From Flavobacteriales bacterium (GTDB lineage Bacteria > Bacteroidota > Bacteroidia > Flavobacteriales > UBA7312), in the NCBI GenBank assembly GCA_029248105.1, contig JAQWJZ010000043.1, positions 1-32,337 on the forward strand: a stretch of DNA of 32,337 nt. The letters are read 5' to 3'. Below, piece by piece: positions 17,657-26,603 of the stretch. Below the pieces are notes generated by a model, which was not told where the DNA came from, searched no databases, and saw only the letters and a program-made list of their open reading frames with translations. The position numbers and the translations under genes were made by a program. The stretch's first letter is position 1. Every line of letters begins with the position of its first letter.

Positions 17657-18543
17657 ATGTATTAGAAATACAAAACGTAAGTAAAGAGTACGGTAATAAG
17701 AAAGCTCTAAATTCTGTTTCGATAGAAGTCAAAGAAGGTAGAATATTTGGGCTTCTCGGACCCAATGGTGCAGGCAAGACAACTCTTATAAGAATTATAA
17801 ATCAAATAACAGCACCAGACAAAGGAGAAATACTGTTTAGTGGTGAAAAATTCAAAAGAAAACATATTCAAAATATTGGATATTTGCCTGAAGAAAGAGG
17901 ACTATACAAAAGCATGAAAGTAGGTGAACAATGCCTTTATTTAGCTCAGCTTAAAGGACTACCTAAAAATGAAGCCAAGCAAACAATTCATCATTGGTTC
18001 AAAAAATTAAATATGATGGGTTGGTTAAACAAGAAAGTTGAAGAACTCTCCAAGGGAATGGCTCAGAAAGTGCAATTTGTAAGCACCGTAATACACCAAC
18101 CTAAACTCATTATTCTTGACGAACCATTTACAGGCTTTGACCCTATAAATAGCGAAATAATTAAAAATGAAATTATTGCTTTAAAAGAGAATGGAAGCAC
18201 CATAATTCTATCAACACATAGAATGGAGTCTGTTGAAGAATTGTGTGACGATATAGCTTTGGTTAATAGTGGTGAATGCATTCTAAATGGCACCGTTGAA
18301 GAAATAAAACAAAATTTCAAAGAACATATTTTTGAAGTTAAATACAAAGGCCAATTGAAAGGTAATATTCAATATTTTGAAACGCTATCATCAAGCGAAG
18401 GCTATGCTGTTTTCAAAGCTCAAGACAAAGAATATACACATACACTTATCAAGCAATTAGTAGAGCAAGTTGATGTCATCAGTTTCAATGAAAAATTACC
18501 AACTATAAATGATGTATTCATTCAATCTATAAGCAATGAATAA
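17653..18543 (+). CDS. ABC transporter ATP-binding protein, NatA-like
   Basis: Cytoplasmic ATPase of an ABC-2 type exporter, 296 residues. Visible motifs are Walker A (GPNGAGKTT), the signature ELSKGMAQK, Walker B (LIILDEPFTGFDP) and the switch histidine (STHRM). The Q-loop region reads LPEERGLYKSMK, with Glu in place of Gln, as in the NatA/YhaQ group. The last 80 residues are the DUF4162-type tail found in that group. The start overlaps the GH-like gene (ATGA), and the end overlaps the permease start by 8 bases, so the two form one transporter. The substrate cannot be read from sequence; sodium, peptides or lipids are possible from relatives. Confidence 0.93.
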   Translation: MNVLEIQNVSKEYGNKKALNSVSIEVKEGRIFGLLGPNGAGKTTLIRIINQITAPDKGEILFSGEKFKRKHIQNIGYLPEERGLYKSMKVGEQCLYLAQLKGLPKNEAKQTIHHWFKKLNMMGWLNKKVEELSKGMAQKVQFVSTVIHQPKLIILDEPFTGFDPINSEIIKNEIIALKENGSTIILSTHRMESVEELCDDIALVNSGECILNGTVEEIKQNFKEHIFEVKYKGQLKGNIQYFETLSSSEGYAVFKAQDKEYTHTLIKQLVEQVDVISFNEKLPTINDVFIQSISNE

Positions 18544-19816
18544 ACTACTTTTAATAATACAAAGAGAGTACTTATCCAAAGTAAGAAAGAAGAGTTTCAT
18601 CATTATGACTCTGCTTACTCCTTTATTTATGATTGGGATATTTGTCATACCTACTTTATTGGCGATGAATAGTGACGACAAATCAACTGTTGCAGTTATA
18701 GACGAAAACAATTTCGCCGACTTAAAGTTTGTTTCTTCAAATAGTATAGAATACGTTGACTTGAACCAACTAGACTTTGAGCAAAACAAATCATCTTTAA
18801 TTGAGGTTTACAACTTTTTACTACACATTCCAAAGGTAGATTCTCTATCTCAAGTTGAAAATAATATAGATATCTACTCAGAAAATCAAATGAGCTTGTC
18901 TATTAAGCAAATTATTGAAAGTCATATCGACAAACAGCTGACCAATATTTACTTGAAAAGGAAAGGAATTGACCTCAACAAAATCAAAAATTCAGAAAGC
19001 AATACTTCTCTGAGAACCTTTATTGTAGGCGAAAATGGAGAGAATACTAAAGGAAATTCTGAGGCTAGTTTTGGCATTGGCTTAATAGGTGGATTTTTAA
19101 TCTATATTTTTATTTTCATGTACGGAACTATGGTTATGCGAAGTGTCATAGAAGAAAAAACAAACCGGATAGTTGAAATAGTTATATCATCAGTCAAACC
19201 CTTTGAACTAATGCTTGGAAAAATTATTAGTGTAGCGTTAGTGGGCTTAAGCCAATTTGCTATGTGGATAATTTTAGGGTTTGTATTTATATTGATCGCC
19301 AATGGCTTTCTTTCAACAGAAATAGATATCACCTCTTTGAATGCCCATGAGGGCACATTACAATCAGACATAAATGATTCACTAATGGCTCTACCGTTAA
19401 AATCATTACTCACAACATTTATTATTTATTTCTTAGGGGGGTATTTACTATACGGTTCATTATTTGCAGCAATTGGCGCTGCATCCGATCAGGAAACCGA
19501 CAGTCAGCAATTTATTGTTCCCATTACCATTCCATTAATTTTATCTTTTATTCTTGTTCAAATAGTTATTGACAACCCGCATGGTGGCTTGGCATATTGG
19601 CTATCCATGATACCTTTTACTTCTCCCATAATAATGATAGCAAGAGTTCCATTTGGAGTACCACTTCATGAACTTATACTTTCTATAAGTTTATTAATTC
19701 TCGGTTTTTTATTCACCACATGGTTAGCTGGAAAAATCTATAGAGTAGGCATTCTTATGTATGGTAAAAAAGCTAGCTACAAAGAATTATGGAAATGGAT
19801 AAAATATAAAGATTAA
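18536..19816 (+). CDS. ABC-2 type permease, NatB-like
   Basis: Membrane partner of the ATPase just upstream, 426 residues of the ABC2_membrane_3 type. It has one N-terminal membrane helix (FIIMTLLTPLFMIGIFVIP), then a large extracytoplasmic domain of about 140 residues, then at least five more helices from about residue 180. The conserved cytoplasmic loop EEKTNRIVEIVISS before the second helix group is diagnostic. The gene overlaps the ATPase gene by 8 bases. The phosphatase gene begins 3 bases after its stop, so the operon continues. Confidence 0.92.
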   Translation: MNKLLLIIQREYLSKVRKKSFIIMTLLTPLFMIGIFVIPTLLAMNSDDKSTVAVIDENNFADLKFVSSNSIEYVDLNQLDFEQNKSSLIEVYNFLLHIPKVDSLSQVENNIDIYSENQMSLSIKQIIESHIDKQLTNIYLKRKGIDLNKIKNSESNTSLRTFIVGENGENTKGNSEASFGIGLIGGFLIYIFIFMYGTMVMRSVIEEKTNRIVEIVISSVKPFELMLGKIISVALVGLSQFAMWIILGFVFILIANGFLSTEIDITSLNAHEGTLQSDINDSLMALPLKSLLTTFIIYFLGGYLLYGSLFAAIGAASDQETDSQQFIVPITIPLILSFILVQIVIDNPHGGLAYWLSMIPFTSPIIMIARVPFGVPLHELILSISLLILGFLFTTWLAGKIYRVGILMYGKKASYKELWKWIKYKD

Positions 19817-19819
19817 ACT

Positions 19820-20737
19820 ATGCAAGTAGCCATTATCGATTTAGGCACCAATACATTCAATTTACTCATTTGTAATAAGGTAGATGGAATTTTTAATACT
19901 GTTTTTAAAACTAAAATTGCAGTAAAACTTGGTGAAGGCGGGATTGACAAAAGCATCATTGCAAAAGCACCCTACCAAAGAGGTATTGAAGCACTGAAAG
20001 CCCACTTAAAGACAATCCGTGAATATGAAGTGGATAATGTTCGTGCATTCGCTACATCTGCAATTCGTTCATCAAAAAATGGACCTGATTTTGTTCAAGA
20101 AGTTTACGACAAGCTAGCTTTAAAAATTGAGATAATTGATGGAGATAAAGAAGCTGAATTAATTTACCAAGGGGTAAAAAAAGCAATTGATTTTAGTTCA
20201 GACAACAAGCTCATAATGGATATTGGGGGCGGAAGCACTGAGTTTATCATTGCCAACTCTGAAGGTATAAAATGGAAAAAAAGCTACAAACTAGGTGTAT
20301 CAAGACTTAAAGAAATATTTAAACCTAAAGACCCTATTACTAGTGAAGAAATAAAAGCCATTGAATCACATTTAAAAGTAGAATTACTCGATTTGACCGA
20401 AAACCTAAAAAAACACCCCTGCAATACACTTGTAGGATCGTCTGGCTCTTTTGATACATTAGTAGAAATGATAAGACATCATTTTGATAATCTTAAAGAA
20501 AATAAGCAAAGTCCGTCAAGTAAAATTAGCATGGATGAATACGATTGGGCTCAATCCTATTTGATTAAGAGCACATTATCTGAAAGGCTAAACACCAAAG
20601 GCATTATTAAAATGCGTGCAGATATGATAGTTATTTCAGCTATCTTCATCAACTATATCCTAAGAGAATTCGAAATAAATAAGATTATACAATCTAAATA
20701 TGCACTTAAAGAAGGTGCTATGAACGTCTATTTTTAA
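19820..20737 (+). CDS. Ppx/GppA family phosphatase
   Basis: Member of the ASKHA-fold Ppx/GppA family, which removes terminal phosphate from polyphosphate or pppGpp. The phosphate-binding loops are clear: [12 protein letters not shown] at the start and [10 protein letters not shown] near residues 134-143. The 305-residue length means only the catalytic two-domain core is present, without the C-terminal HD-like domain of long Ppx; this is the usual Bacteroidota short form. Sequence alone does not separate exopolyphosphatase from guanosine pentaphosphatase. It begins 3 bases after the ABC permease. Its TAA overlaps the TAA of the convergent alaS gene by 4 bases. Confidence 0.9.
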   Translation: MQVAIIDLGTNTFNLLICNKVDGIFNTVFKTKIAVKLGEGGIDKSIIAKAPYQRGIEALKAHLKTIREYEVDNVRAFATSAIRSSKNGPDFVQEVYDKLALKIEIIDGDKEAELIYQGVKKAIDFSSDNKLIMDIGGGSTEFIIANSEGIKWKKSYKLGVSRLKEIFKPKDPITSEEIKAIESHLKVELLDLTENLKKHPCNTLVGSSGSFDTLVEMIRHHFDNLKENKQSPSSKISMDEYDWAQSYLIKSTLSERLNTKGIIKMRADMIVISAIFINYILREFEINKIIQSKYALKEGAMNVYF

Positions 20738-23328
20738 AGATAATCCTTTGCTTTTTCTAGCACAACAGGAATGCCAGAAGCATCTTTACCTCCAGCAGTA
20801 GCAAAAAATGCTTGACCACCACCTCCACCTTTTATTTCTTTAGACAACTCTCTAACCATATTACCTGCGTGTAAATCTTTGGACTGAGATAATTTTTCAG
20901 AAAGAGCAATGGTGAGGGTTACTTTACCGTCAACTTGTGATGCTAATACAAGCAGAAGGTTGTCATTGGACTTGGTAAGTTCGAAAGCCAAATTCTTTAT
21001 CGCTTTAGCATCTAAGTCAACTGATTTAGCAATGAAACGAACGCCATTTACCTCTTCAGCTTCTTTTAACAAATCATTTTTCAAATCGCCCGCCTTAGCA
21101 GAATTAAGTTGAGATATCTTTTTATTAAGCTGTTGGTTTTCTTCTATTAACTGACCAACTGACTTCAATACATCCTGTGTCTTTAGCAAAGACCCCAACT
21201 GATTGATAGCACTAAGTTTATCCTCATAAAAAGCAATGGCTTTATCTGCAGATATGGCCTCTACTCTTCTAACTCCTGAAGCTACAGCACTTTCCGAAAC
21301 AATTTTAAAAAGCCCAATATTTGCTGTCGATGGAACATGAATACCACCACAATGTTCTGCAGAAGTTCCAAATTTAATTACACGTACTACATCGCCATAT
21401 TTTTCTCCAAAAAGAGCCATAGCACCCATTTCTTGAGCTTTTTCAATGGGCAAATTTCGATGTTCTTCAAGCAATAAATTCTGGCGTATTTTATAATTCA
21501 CTTTATCCTCTACAAGCTTGATCTCCTGCGACGAAACTTTAGAAAAGTGTGAAAAATCGAAACGTAAATAATCAGCGTTAACTAGTGAGCCTTTTTGAGA
21601 AACATGTTCACCAAGTACTTCTCTAAGCGATTCATGTAAAAGGTGAGTTGCTGTATGATTGTTAGCAGTACTATTTCTTTTTTCTAAATCAACTTTAGCT
21701 AAAAAACTAGCTGAAAGATTAGCTGGTAATTGATTGCTAAAATGTACAATTAGGTTGTTTTCTTTTTTAGTGTCTAGAATCTGAATTGTTTCATTTTCGT
21801 TCGATAAAGTTCCTGTATCGCCTACCTGTCCGCCTCCTTCAGCATAAAAAGGCGTAAGATTGAATACTAATTGGTAAAACTCCTCTCCCTTTTGTTTAAC
21901 TTTTCTATATCTTACAATTTTAACTTTAGAATCCGTTTGGTCATAACCGACAAATTCTTCCACCTCATCGTCGTAAATCACTACCCAATCTTCTGTTTCT
22001 AAAGATGAAGCTTGTCGAGAACGGTTTTTTTGTTCCTCTAAAAACAAATTAAATTCATCAATACTTACTGCATACCCTTTTTCTTGAGCCAACAACTGAG
22101 TTAGGTCAATAGGGAAACCATAGGTGTCGTATAATTCAAAAGCATCTTTTCCAGAAACTATATTATTTTCTATAATAAGACTATCAAACCTTGCAATACC
22201 TTTATCCAGAGTCTTTAAAAATGAGTTCTCTTCCTCTTGAATAACTTTTTTAATAAGCTCAAATTGTGAATTTAATTCCTCGAACTGCTCACCCATATTT
22301 TGAACTAATATATCAACAAGCTGATACATGAAAGGCTCCTTAGCATCTAAAAAAGTAAACGCATAACGAACTGCTCTTCTCAATATTCTTCTAATAACAT
22401 AACCAGCGCCTGTATTTGATGGCAATTGACCGTCGGCAATAGAAAAAGAAACAGCTCTTAGATGATCTGCAATGACTCGCATTGCTATATCGTCTTTTTC
22501 ATCATCACCATATACTTTATTAGAAAGCAAGGCAATTTGTTGTATCAATGGTTGAAAAACATCCGTATCGTAATTGGATTGAACACCTTGTAAAACCATA
22601 CATAAACGTTCAAAACCCATACCAGTATCAACATGTGTCTGAGGTAATTTTTCAAGACTACCATCGGCTTTACGATTGTACTGCATAAACACTAAGTTCC
22701 ACACTTCAATAACTTGCGGATGATCAGCATTAACTAAGGTTTTACCGTCTACATTTTTACGGTCTTCATCTGAACGGATATCTACATGTATCTCTGAACA
22801 AGGACCACATGGACCAACGTCGCCCATTTCCCAAAAATTATCCTTTTTATCTCCATCAATAATACGGTCAGAATCAATCAATTTAGACCATATATTAAAG
22901 GCTTCTTCGTCTTTCTTGAGCTTATCTTCACTACTACCTTCAAAAACAGAAACATATAATCTATCCTTATCAATCTGATAAACATCGGTTAGCAATTCCC
23001 AAGCCCACTCGATAGCTTCTTTTTTAAAATAGTCGCCAAAAGACCAGTTACCAAGCATTTCAAACATAGTATGGTGATAGGTATCGTAACCAACTTCTTC
23101 CAAGTCGTTATGTTTTCCAGATACCCTCAAACATTTTTGTGTACCGCATACTCTAGGGTAATTAGGTATTGTGTTTCCTAAGAAATAATCTTTAAATTGA
23201 TTCATCCCTGCGTTGGTAAACATAAGGGTTGGGTCATCCTTCACAACCATAGGAGCTGAAGATACTGTATGATGGTTTTTACTTTCAAAAAAGTCTAAAA
23301 ACTGTTGACGGATAGCTATCGATTTCAT
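20734..23328 (-). CDS. alaS: Alanine--tRNA ligase
   Basis: Charges tRNA-Ala and edits Ser/Gly mischarging. All parts of the 864-residue enzyme are seen: class II aminoacylation core ([42 protein letters not shown]), the editing domain with HTATHLLH near residues 558-565 and CGGIHV, and the C-Ala domain with [14 protein letters not shown] near residue 835. Length is typical. The upstream 106 bases contain a promoter that overlaps the one of the divergent M23 gene. The 3' end meets the phosphatase gene with a 4-base overlap and no room for a terminator. Confidence 0.97.
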   Translation of the reverse strand: MKSIAIRQQFLDFFESKNHHTVSSAPMVVKDDPTLMFTNAGMNQFKDYFLGNTIPNYPRVCGTQKCLRVSGKHNDLEEVGYDTYHHTMFEMLGNWSFGDYFKKEAIEWAWELLTDVYQIDKDRLYVSVFEGSSEDKLKKDEEAFNIWSKLIDSDRIIDGDKKDNFWEMGDVGPCGPCSEIHVDIRSDEDRKNVDGKTLVNADHPQVIEVWNLVFMQYNRKADGSLEKLPQTHVDTGMGFERLCMVLQGVQSNYDTDVFQPLIQQIALLSNKVYGDDEKDDIAMRVIADHLRAVSFSIADGQLPSNTGAGYVIRRILRRAVRYAFTFLDAKEPFMYQLVDILVQNMGEQFEELNSQFELIKKVIQEEENSFLKTLDKGIARFDSLIIENNIVSGKDAFELYDTYGFPIDLTQLLAQEKGYAVSIDEFNLFLEEQKNRSRQASSLETEDWVVIYDDEVEEFVGYDQTDSKVKIVRYRKVKQKGEEFYQLVFNLTPFYAEGGGQVGDTGTLSNENETIQILDTKKENNLIVHFSNQLPANLSASFLAKVDLEKRNSTANNHTATHLLHESLREVLGEHVSQKGSLVNADYLRFDFSHFSKVSSQEIKLVEDKVNYKIRQNLLLEEHRNLPIEKAQEMGAMALFGEKYGDVVRVIKFGTSAEHCGGIHVPSTANIGLFKIVSESAVASGVRRVEAISADKAIAFYEDKLSAINQLGSLLKTQDVLKSVGQLIEENQQLNKKISQLNSAKAGDLKNDLLKEAEEVNGVRFIAKSVDLDAKAIKNLAFELTKSNDNLLLVLASQVDGKVTLTIALSEKLSQSKDLHAGNMVRELSKEIKGGGGGQAFFATAGGKDASGIPVVLEKAKDYL

Positions 23329-23382
23329 TTATTTCTATTTCAAATTCACACCCCCTTGTTAACAATAACCAGCGAGTAACCG

Positions 23383-23410
23383 TTTAATTTCTGCGAATTA
23401 ACTATTTTTG
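23383..23410 (+). promoter_or_regulatory. Candidate promoter of the M23 peptidase-merR operon
   Basis: TATTTTTG at 23403-23410 matches TAnnTTTG exactly, with a TTTA (23383-23386) about 17 bases upstream as an imperfect -33 box. Predicted start is near 23416, about 19 bases before the ATG at 23435. Confidence 0.5.
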
Positions 23411-23413
23411 TGA

Positions 23414-23448
23414 CAAATTTAGCCAAAATACCTTATGAAAAAGGCAAA
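23414..23448 (-). promoter_or_regulatory. Candidate alaS promoter, opposed to the M23 promoter
   Basis: On the minus strand TAAATTTG (23421 to 23414) matches TAnnTTTG, and TTTG (23448 to 23445) lies 23 bases upstream, inside the first codons of the M23 gene. Predicted start is near 23408, with an 80-base leader before alaS. It overlaps the plus-strand promoter almost completely. Confidence 0.45.
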
Positions 23449-24406
23449 GTATTTTTACGATAAAAAAACCCTTTCATTCAAGAGAATTGAAAAAACGTGG
23501 AAAACAAGAATTAAAAATATCCTCGTTTTTTTATCAGCCAGCAGCTTTTTTGGTTTATTAATGCTAATTGCTGCATTCAACTTTTTCGACAGTCCAAAAG
23601 AAAAAATGTTGAAAAGAGAATTAGACAAGTTAAAACTCGAGTATGAGTTAATGGACAAAAACCTTATTCAACTTTCTGCTGTTTTAGAAAATATTAAAGA
23701 CAGAGACGATAACATTTACCGTGTAATCTTTGAAGCTGACCCTATTCCGAACTCTATTCGTAAAGCAGGTATTGGAGGTGTAAATCGCTACAAAGAATTA
23801 GAAGGCTACGACAATTCAGACTTGTTAGTTTCTACTTCCAAAAAAATTGATCAGATTTCTAAACAACTATACATTCAGTCTAAATCGTTTGATGAAGTTA
23901 TAGAAATGGCTCTCAAAAAATCAGATATGATGGCTTCCATCCCCGCAATTCAACCCGTCAAAAATAAAGAGTTAAAACGAATAGCTTCAGGTTATGGCAG
24001 AAGAATAGATCCTTACTACAAAAAACCTAAGTTTCACTATGGTGTTGATTTTTCAGCACCTAAAGGAACCCCTATCTATGCTACTGGCGATGGTACTATT
24101 TCTAAAGTAAAGAAAAGTAGAAGAGGTTTTGGTAACCACGTTGTTATCAATCATGGCTATGGCTACGAATCACTATATGCTCACATGAGCAAATATACTG
24201 TTAGGAGAGGGCAGAAAATCAAAAGAGGTGATGTAATTGGTTATGTTGGTAGCACTGGTAAATCTACTGCTCCACACCTTCATTATGAAGTTCATAAAGA
24301 CGGAAAGAAAATTAATCCTGCTTATTATTTTCACAACGACTTATCTCCTGAAGAGTTTGACAGAATGCTAGAACTTTCTTCACAAGAAAATCAATCCTTC
24401 GACTAA
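23435..24406 (+). CDS. Membrane-anchored M23 family metallopeptidase
   Basis: LytM/M23 endopeptidase or divisome activator acting on peptidoglycan cross-links. The 323 residues comprise a cytoplasmic basic start, one membrane helix (about 28-50, ILVFLSASSFFGLLMLIAAF), a coiled-coil-like helix (about 54-90), and the C-terminal peptidase domain. Zinc ligands are intact: His201 and Asp205 in HYGVD, and His281 and His283 in PHLHYE, so it should be active. The family is near-universal in Bacteroidota, commonly just upstream of a MerR regulator as here: the stop and the next start overlap by one base (TAATG). Confidence 0.93.
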   Translation: MKKAKYFYDKKTLSFKRIEKTWKTRIKNILVFLSASSFFGLLMLIAAFNFFDSPKEKMLKRELDKLKLEYELMDKNLIQLSAVLENIKDRDDNIYRVIFEADPIPNSIRKAGIGGVNRYKELEGYDNSDLLVSTSKKIDQISKQLYIQSKSFDEVIEMALKKSDMMASIPAIQPVKNKELKRIASGYGRRIDPYYKKPKFHYGVDFSAPKGTPIYATGDGTISKVKKSRRGFGNHVVINHGYGYESLYAHMSKYTVRRGQKIKRGDVIGYVGSTGKSTAPHLHYEVHKDGKKINPAYYFHNDLSPEEFDRMLELSSQENQSFD

Positions 24407-24741
24407 TGCCGTACAAAGAAAAACCAATAGAAAAATTATATTACTCCATTGGCGAAGTGGCAAAAACTCTAAATGTAAATGTTTCCTTAATTCGATTTTG
24501 GGAAAAAGAATTTGACATTTTACAGCCAAAGAAAAACAAAAAAGGAAATAGAATGTTTACAACAGCAGATTTTGAAAATCTGAAGTTGATATTTCATCTA
24601 GTCAAGGAAAGAGGCTTCACTCTTGAAGGCGCAAAAAATAAACTCAAAGAAAATAAAGAAGATACTATCAATAATTTCGAAATTATTTCTAGGCTAAAAG
24701 AAATAAGAAGTTTCTTAGTAGAACTAAAAGAAGGGCTTTAG
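24406..24741 (+). CDS. MerR family transcriptional regulator
   Basis: Small DNA-binding protein of 111 residues. The winged helix is at the N-terminal half (YYSIGEVAKTLNVNVSLIRFWEKEF), with the wing around KKGNRMFTTADF and the helix LKLIFHLVKERGFTLEGAKNKL. There are no cysteines, so it is not a metal sensor of the MerR/ZntR type, and there is only a short helical tail for dimer formation. It is translationally coupled to the M23 gene. Its TAG overlaps the TAA of convergent mqnD by 4 bases. The targets are not visible. Confidence 0.9.
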   Translation: MPYKEKPIEKLYYSIGEVAKTLNVNVSLIRFWEKEFDILQPKKNKKGNRMFTTADFENLKLIFHLVKERGFTLEGAKNKLKENKEDTINNFEIISRLKEIRSFLVELKEGL

Positions 24742-25550
24742 ATTATATCTAAATTTGTAGTAGGTATTCCTTTTCTCTCAAAAAGATAACGAACAGATTG
24801 CCTCCCCTTTTCTCCTAAATCTAAAGAATAGGCATTAACATAAAGTTGAATATGACTATTCATAACCTCCACATCCATTTCTTGGGCATGTTGTTTGACA
24901 TAGTCTTGAGATTCCTCAGGGTTCTGAAAAGCAAATTCAACAGAACGTTTTAACACACGTTGAATTTTTTTGTGAACAGAAACTTCTAGTCGCTTAGAAG
25001 CTACAATTCCACCCAAAGGAATAGGCAATTGGGTTTGTTCTTCCCAATACTCTCCTAAGTCCATTATTTTTTCCAAACCCTTGTCTTGGTAGGTAAAACG
25101 ATTTTCGTGTATGATAACTCCAGCATCAACATCACCATTCAAAACAGCTTCTTCTATTTCAGAAAACAGCAATTCTTTGGTATTGGTATTATTGGGATAT
25201 GCTAATGAAAATAAACTGTTTGCGGTAGTGTATTTGCCAGGGATAGCTACAAGTGATTGGGCATTAAATGAATCTAATTTATTTTGTTTAACAATCAGTA
25301 GAGGCCCGCATTTCTCACCTAAAGCTGAGCCAGAACTTAATAAGGCATATTCCTTATAAACATTCAAAAACGCATTAAACGACAGTTTTGTTACGTCTAT
25401 ATCGTGATTTAAAGCCATTTTATTGAGTGCCTCTACATCATGTAATTGAACTTCAAAATCCAAACCTTCAGTATCCACTTTATGATGAACCATAGCGTCA
25501 AAAATAAAGGTGTCGTTTGGACAAGGTGAATAAGCTAAACTTAATTTCAT
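24738..25550 (-). CDS. mqnD: 1,4-dihydroxy-6-naphthoate synthase
   Basis: Late enzyme of the futalosine route to menaquinone: it converts cyclic dehypoxanthinyl futalosine to 1,4-dihydroxy-6-naphthoate. The 270 residues have the periplasmic-binding-protein-like fold of MqnA/MqnD but no signal peptide. The start SLAYSPCPNDTFIFDAM is the signature of MqnD and separates it from MqnA. Further conserved parts are VTKLSFNAFL, SGSALGEKCGPLLI and IPGKYTTANSLFSL. It overlaps mqnB by 4 bases (ATGA), which fits a shared pathway. mqnA and mqnC are not in the window. Confidence 0.94.
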   Translation of the reverse strand: MKLSLAYSPCPNDTFIFDAMVHHKVDTEGLDFEVQLHDVEALNKMALNHDIDVTKLSFNAFLNVYKEYALLSSGSALGEKCGPLLIVKQNKLDSFNAQSLVAIPGKYTTANSLFSLAYPNNTNTKELLFSEIEEAVLNGDVDAGVIIHENRFTYQDKGLEKIMDLGEYWEEQTQLPIPLGGIVASKRLEVSVHKKIQRVLKRSVEFAFQNPEESQDYVKQHAQEMDVEVMNSHIQLYVNAYSLDLGEKGRQSVRYLFERKGIPTTNLDII

Positions 25551-26122
25551 AGGGAAGATAAAAAATGATGTAACTCTATATTCAAACGCTCTACTGCTTT
25601 TTCAACATTCCAATTGGACTTATTTCTTTTCTCTACATAATTAGAGATAGAACGAATTTGAACACAAGGAACATTGGCTTCATGACAAGCTAACATACAA
25701 GCAGCTCCTTCCATACTTTCTATTTGTGGGTTAAGCCTATGAACAATCTTCATTATGGAGAGATCATCACCGTGAACTGTATTAACGGTAATACCCCTTA
25801 CTGCCTCTAAATGGGTTCTGCTAGGCATTTGAACCTTGTATTGCATTTCAAGATTCATCTCTTCAGGTGTTAAAAAACGATTTCCATCTTGAGCACCTAA
25901 CTCAGATAAAAAATCTTCACTGACTTCCACAACATCGCCAATATTCAACGATCTATTGAAAGAACCGGCAATACCTGCATTTATAACTAAATCGTAGGGT
26001 TTAGATTGTAGTGCTTTGCTAACAGCAATAGCAGTAGACACCATACCTATACCTCCGACAAGATGATTGTCGCAAGCGATGGTAAGCTCTTCTTTTGTAG
26101 CCGTAACAATTAATACATTCAT
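25547..26122 (-). CDS. mqnB: Futalosine hydrolase
   Basis: Nucleosidase that releases hypoxanthine from futalosine in the alternative menaquinone pathway; it belongs to the MTA/SAH nucleosidase (PNP/UDP phosphorylase) fold. Seen in the protein: the start MNVLIVTATKEEL, GGIGMVSTAIAVSKAL, NAGIAGSF, VEVSEDFLSELGAQDG and IESMEGAACMLACHE with the catalytic Glu. The frame extends upstream to a TTG at 26176, but I choose ATG 26122. It gives the family N-terminus, and a perfect TAnnTTTG element ends 4 bases before it, so the message may be nearly leaderless. The downstream gene is mqnD, overlapping by 4 bases. Confidence 0.93.
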   Translation of the reverse strand: MNVLIVTATKEELTIACDNHLVGGIGMVSTAIAVSKALQSKPYDLVINAGIAGSFNRSLNIGDVVEVSEDFLSELGAQDGNRFLTPEEMNLEMQYKVQMPSRTHLEAVRGITVNTVHGDDLSIMKIVHRLNPQIESMEGAACMLACHEANVPCVQIRSISNYVEKRNKSNWNVEKAVERLNIELHHFLSSL

Positions 26123-26126
26123 AGTA

Positions 26127-26134
26127 CAAAGATA
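26127..26134 (-). promoter_or_regulatory. Promoter -7 element of mqnB-mqnD
   Basis: TATCTTTG on the minus strand matches TAnnTTTG exactly. Transcription would start at or within a few bases of the mqnB ATG (26122). No clear -33 box was seen. The element lies in an inverted repeat, ACAAAG (26126-26131) and CTTTGT (26142-26147), which may be an operator or chance. Confidence 0.45.
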
Positions 26135-26158
26135 CCAATTCCTTTGTGTAAAAGGTCG

Positions 26159-26166
26159 TATATTTG
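26159..26166 (+). promoter_or_regulatory. Promoter -7 element of the pterin operon
   Basis: TATATTTG matches TAnnTTTG exactly and lies 20 bases before the ATG at 26187, giving a leader of about 15 bases. A TTTG at 26143-26146 is only 12 bases upstream, too close for a standard -33 box. It is divergent from the mqnB promoter, 24 bases away. Confidence 0.42.
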
Positions 26167-26186
26167 CCATTCTCAAATGAAAAATA

Positions 26187-26600
26187 ATGATTTACCTAAC
26201 TAGAAGAGAACGATTTAATGCCGCCCACATGCTATGGAATGAAAATTGGGACGAGCAAAAGAACATTGAAGTTTTTGGAAAGTGTGCTAATAGAAATTGG
26301 CATGGGCATAACTTTGAATTGTTTGTCACAGTAAAAGGTGAAGTTAAACAAGATACAGGTTTTGTAATTAACCTTAAAGATTTAGCGAAAATTGTTAACG
26401 ATAAAGTCATTGATAAATTAGATCATAAAAACCTAAACCTAGATGTGGATTTTATGAAAGGCAAAATGGCATCTACTGAGGTTTTAGCTATTGCTATCTG
26501 GGAAGAATTAGATACAGACATTACTAATTTAGGTGCCACATTACATAGTATTAAAGTACAAGAGACAGAAAATAATTTTGTTGAATATTTTGGAAAATAA
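26187..26600 (+). CDS. 6-pyruvoyltetrahydropterin synthase-like protein (PTPS-II type motif)
   Basis: Tunnelling-fold enzyme of COG0720, acting on 7,8-dihydroneopterin triphosphate, the product of the next gene. The 137 residues carry His14, His39 and His41 as zinc ligands and Cys33 as the catalytic residue. The spacing is C-x5-HGH (CANRNWHGH), as in mammalian 6-pyruvoyltetrahydropterin synthase, not the C-x3-HGH of bacterial QueD. Other parts also follow the mammalian protein: DTGFVINLKDL, LDHKNLNLDV, STEVLAIAIW and VQETENN. So 6-pyruvoyltetrahydropterin is the likeliest product, and automatic labels as queuosine QueD may be wrong. folE follows after 3 bases. Confidence 0.88.
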   Translation: MIYLTRRERFNAAHMLWNENWDEQKNIEVFGKCANRNWHGHNFELFVTVKGEVKQDTGFVINLKDLAKIVNDKVIDKLDHKNLNLDVDFMKGKMASTEVLAIAIWEELDTDITNLGATLHSIKVQETENNFVEYFGK

Positions 26601-26603
26601 GAT

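Noticed and set aside
26187-26600. Annotation of this gene as queD for queuosine synthesis
   Set aside because: The C-x5-HGH motif and close likeness to the mammalian enzyme speak for 6-pyruvoyltetrahydropterin synthase. QueD usually has C-x3-HGH.
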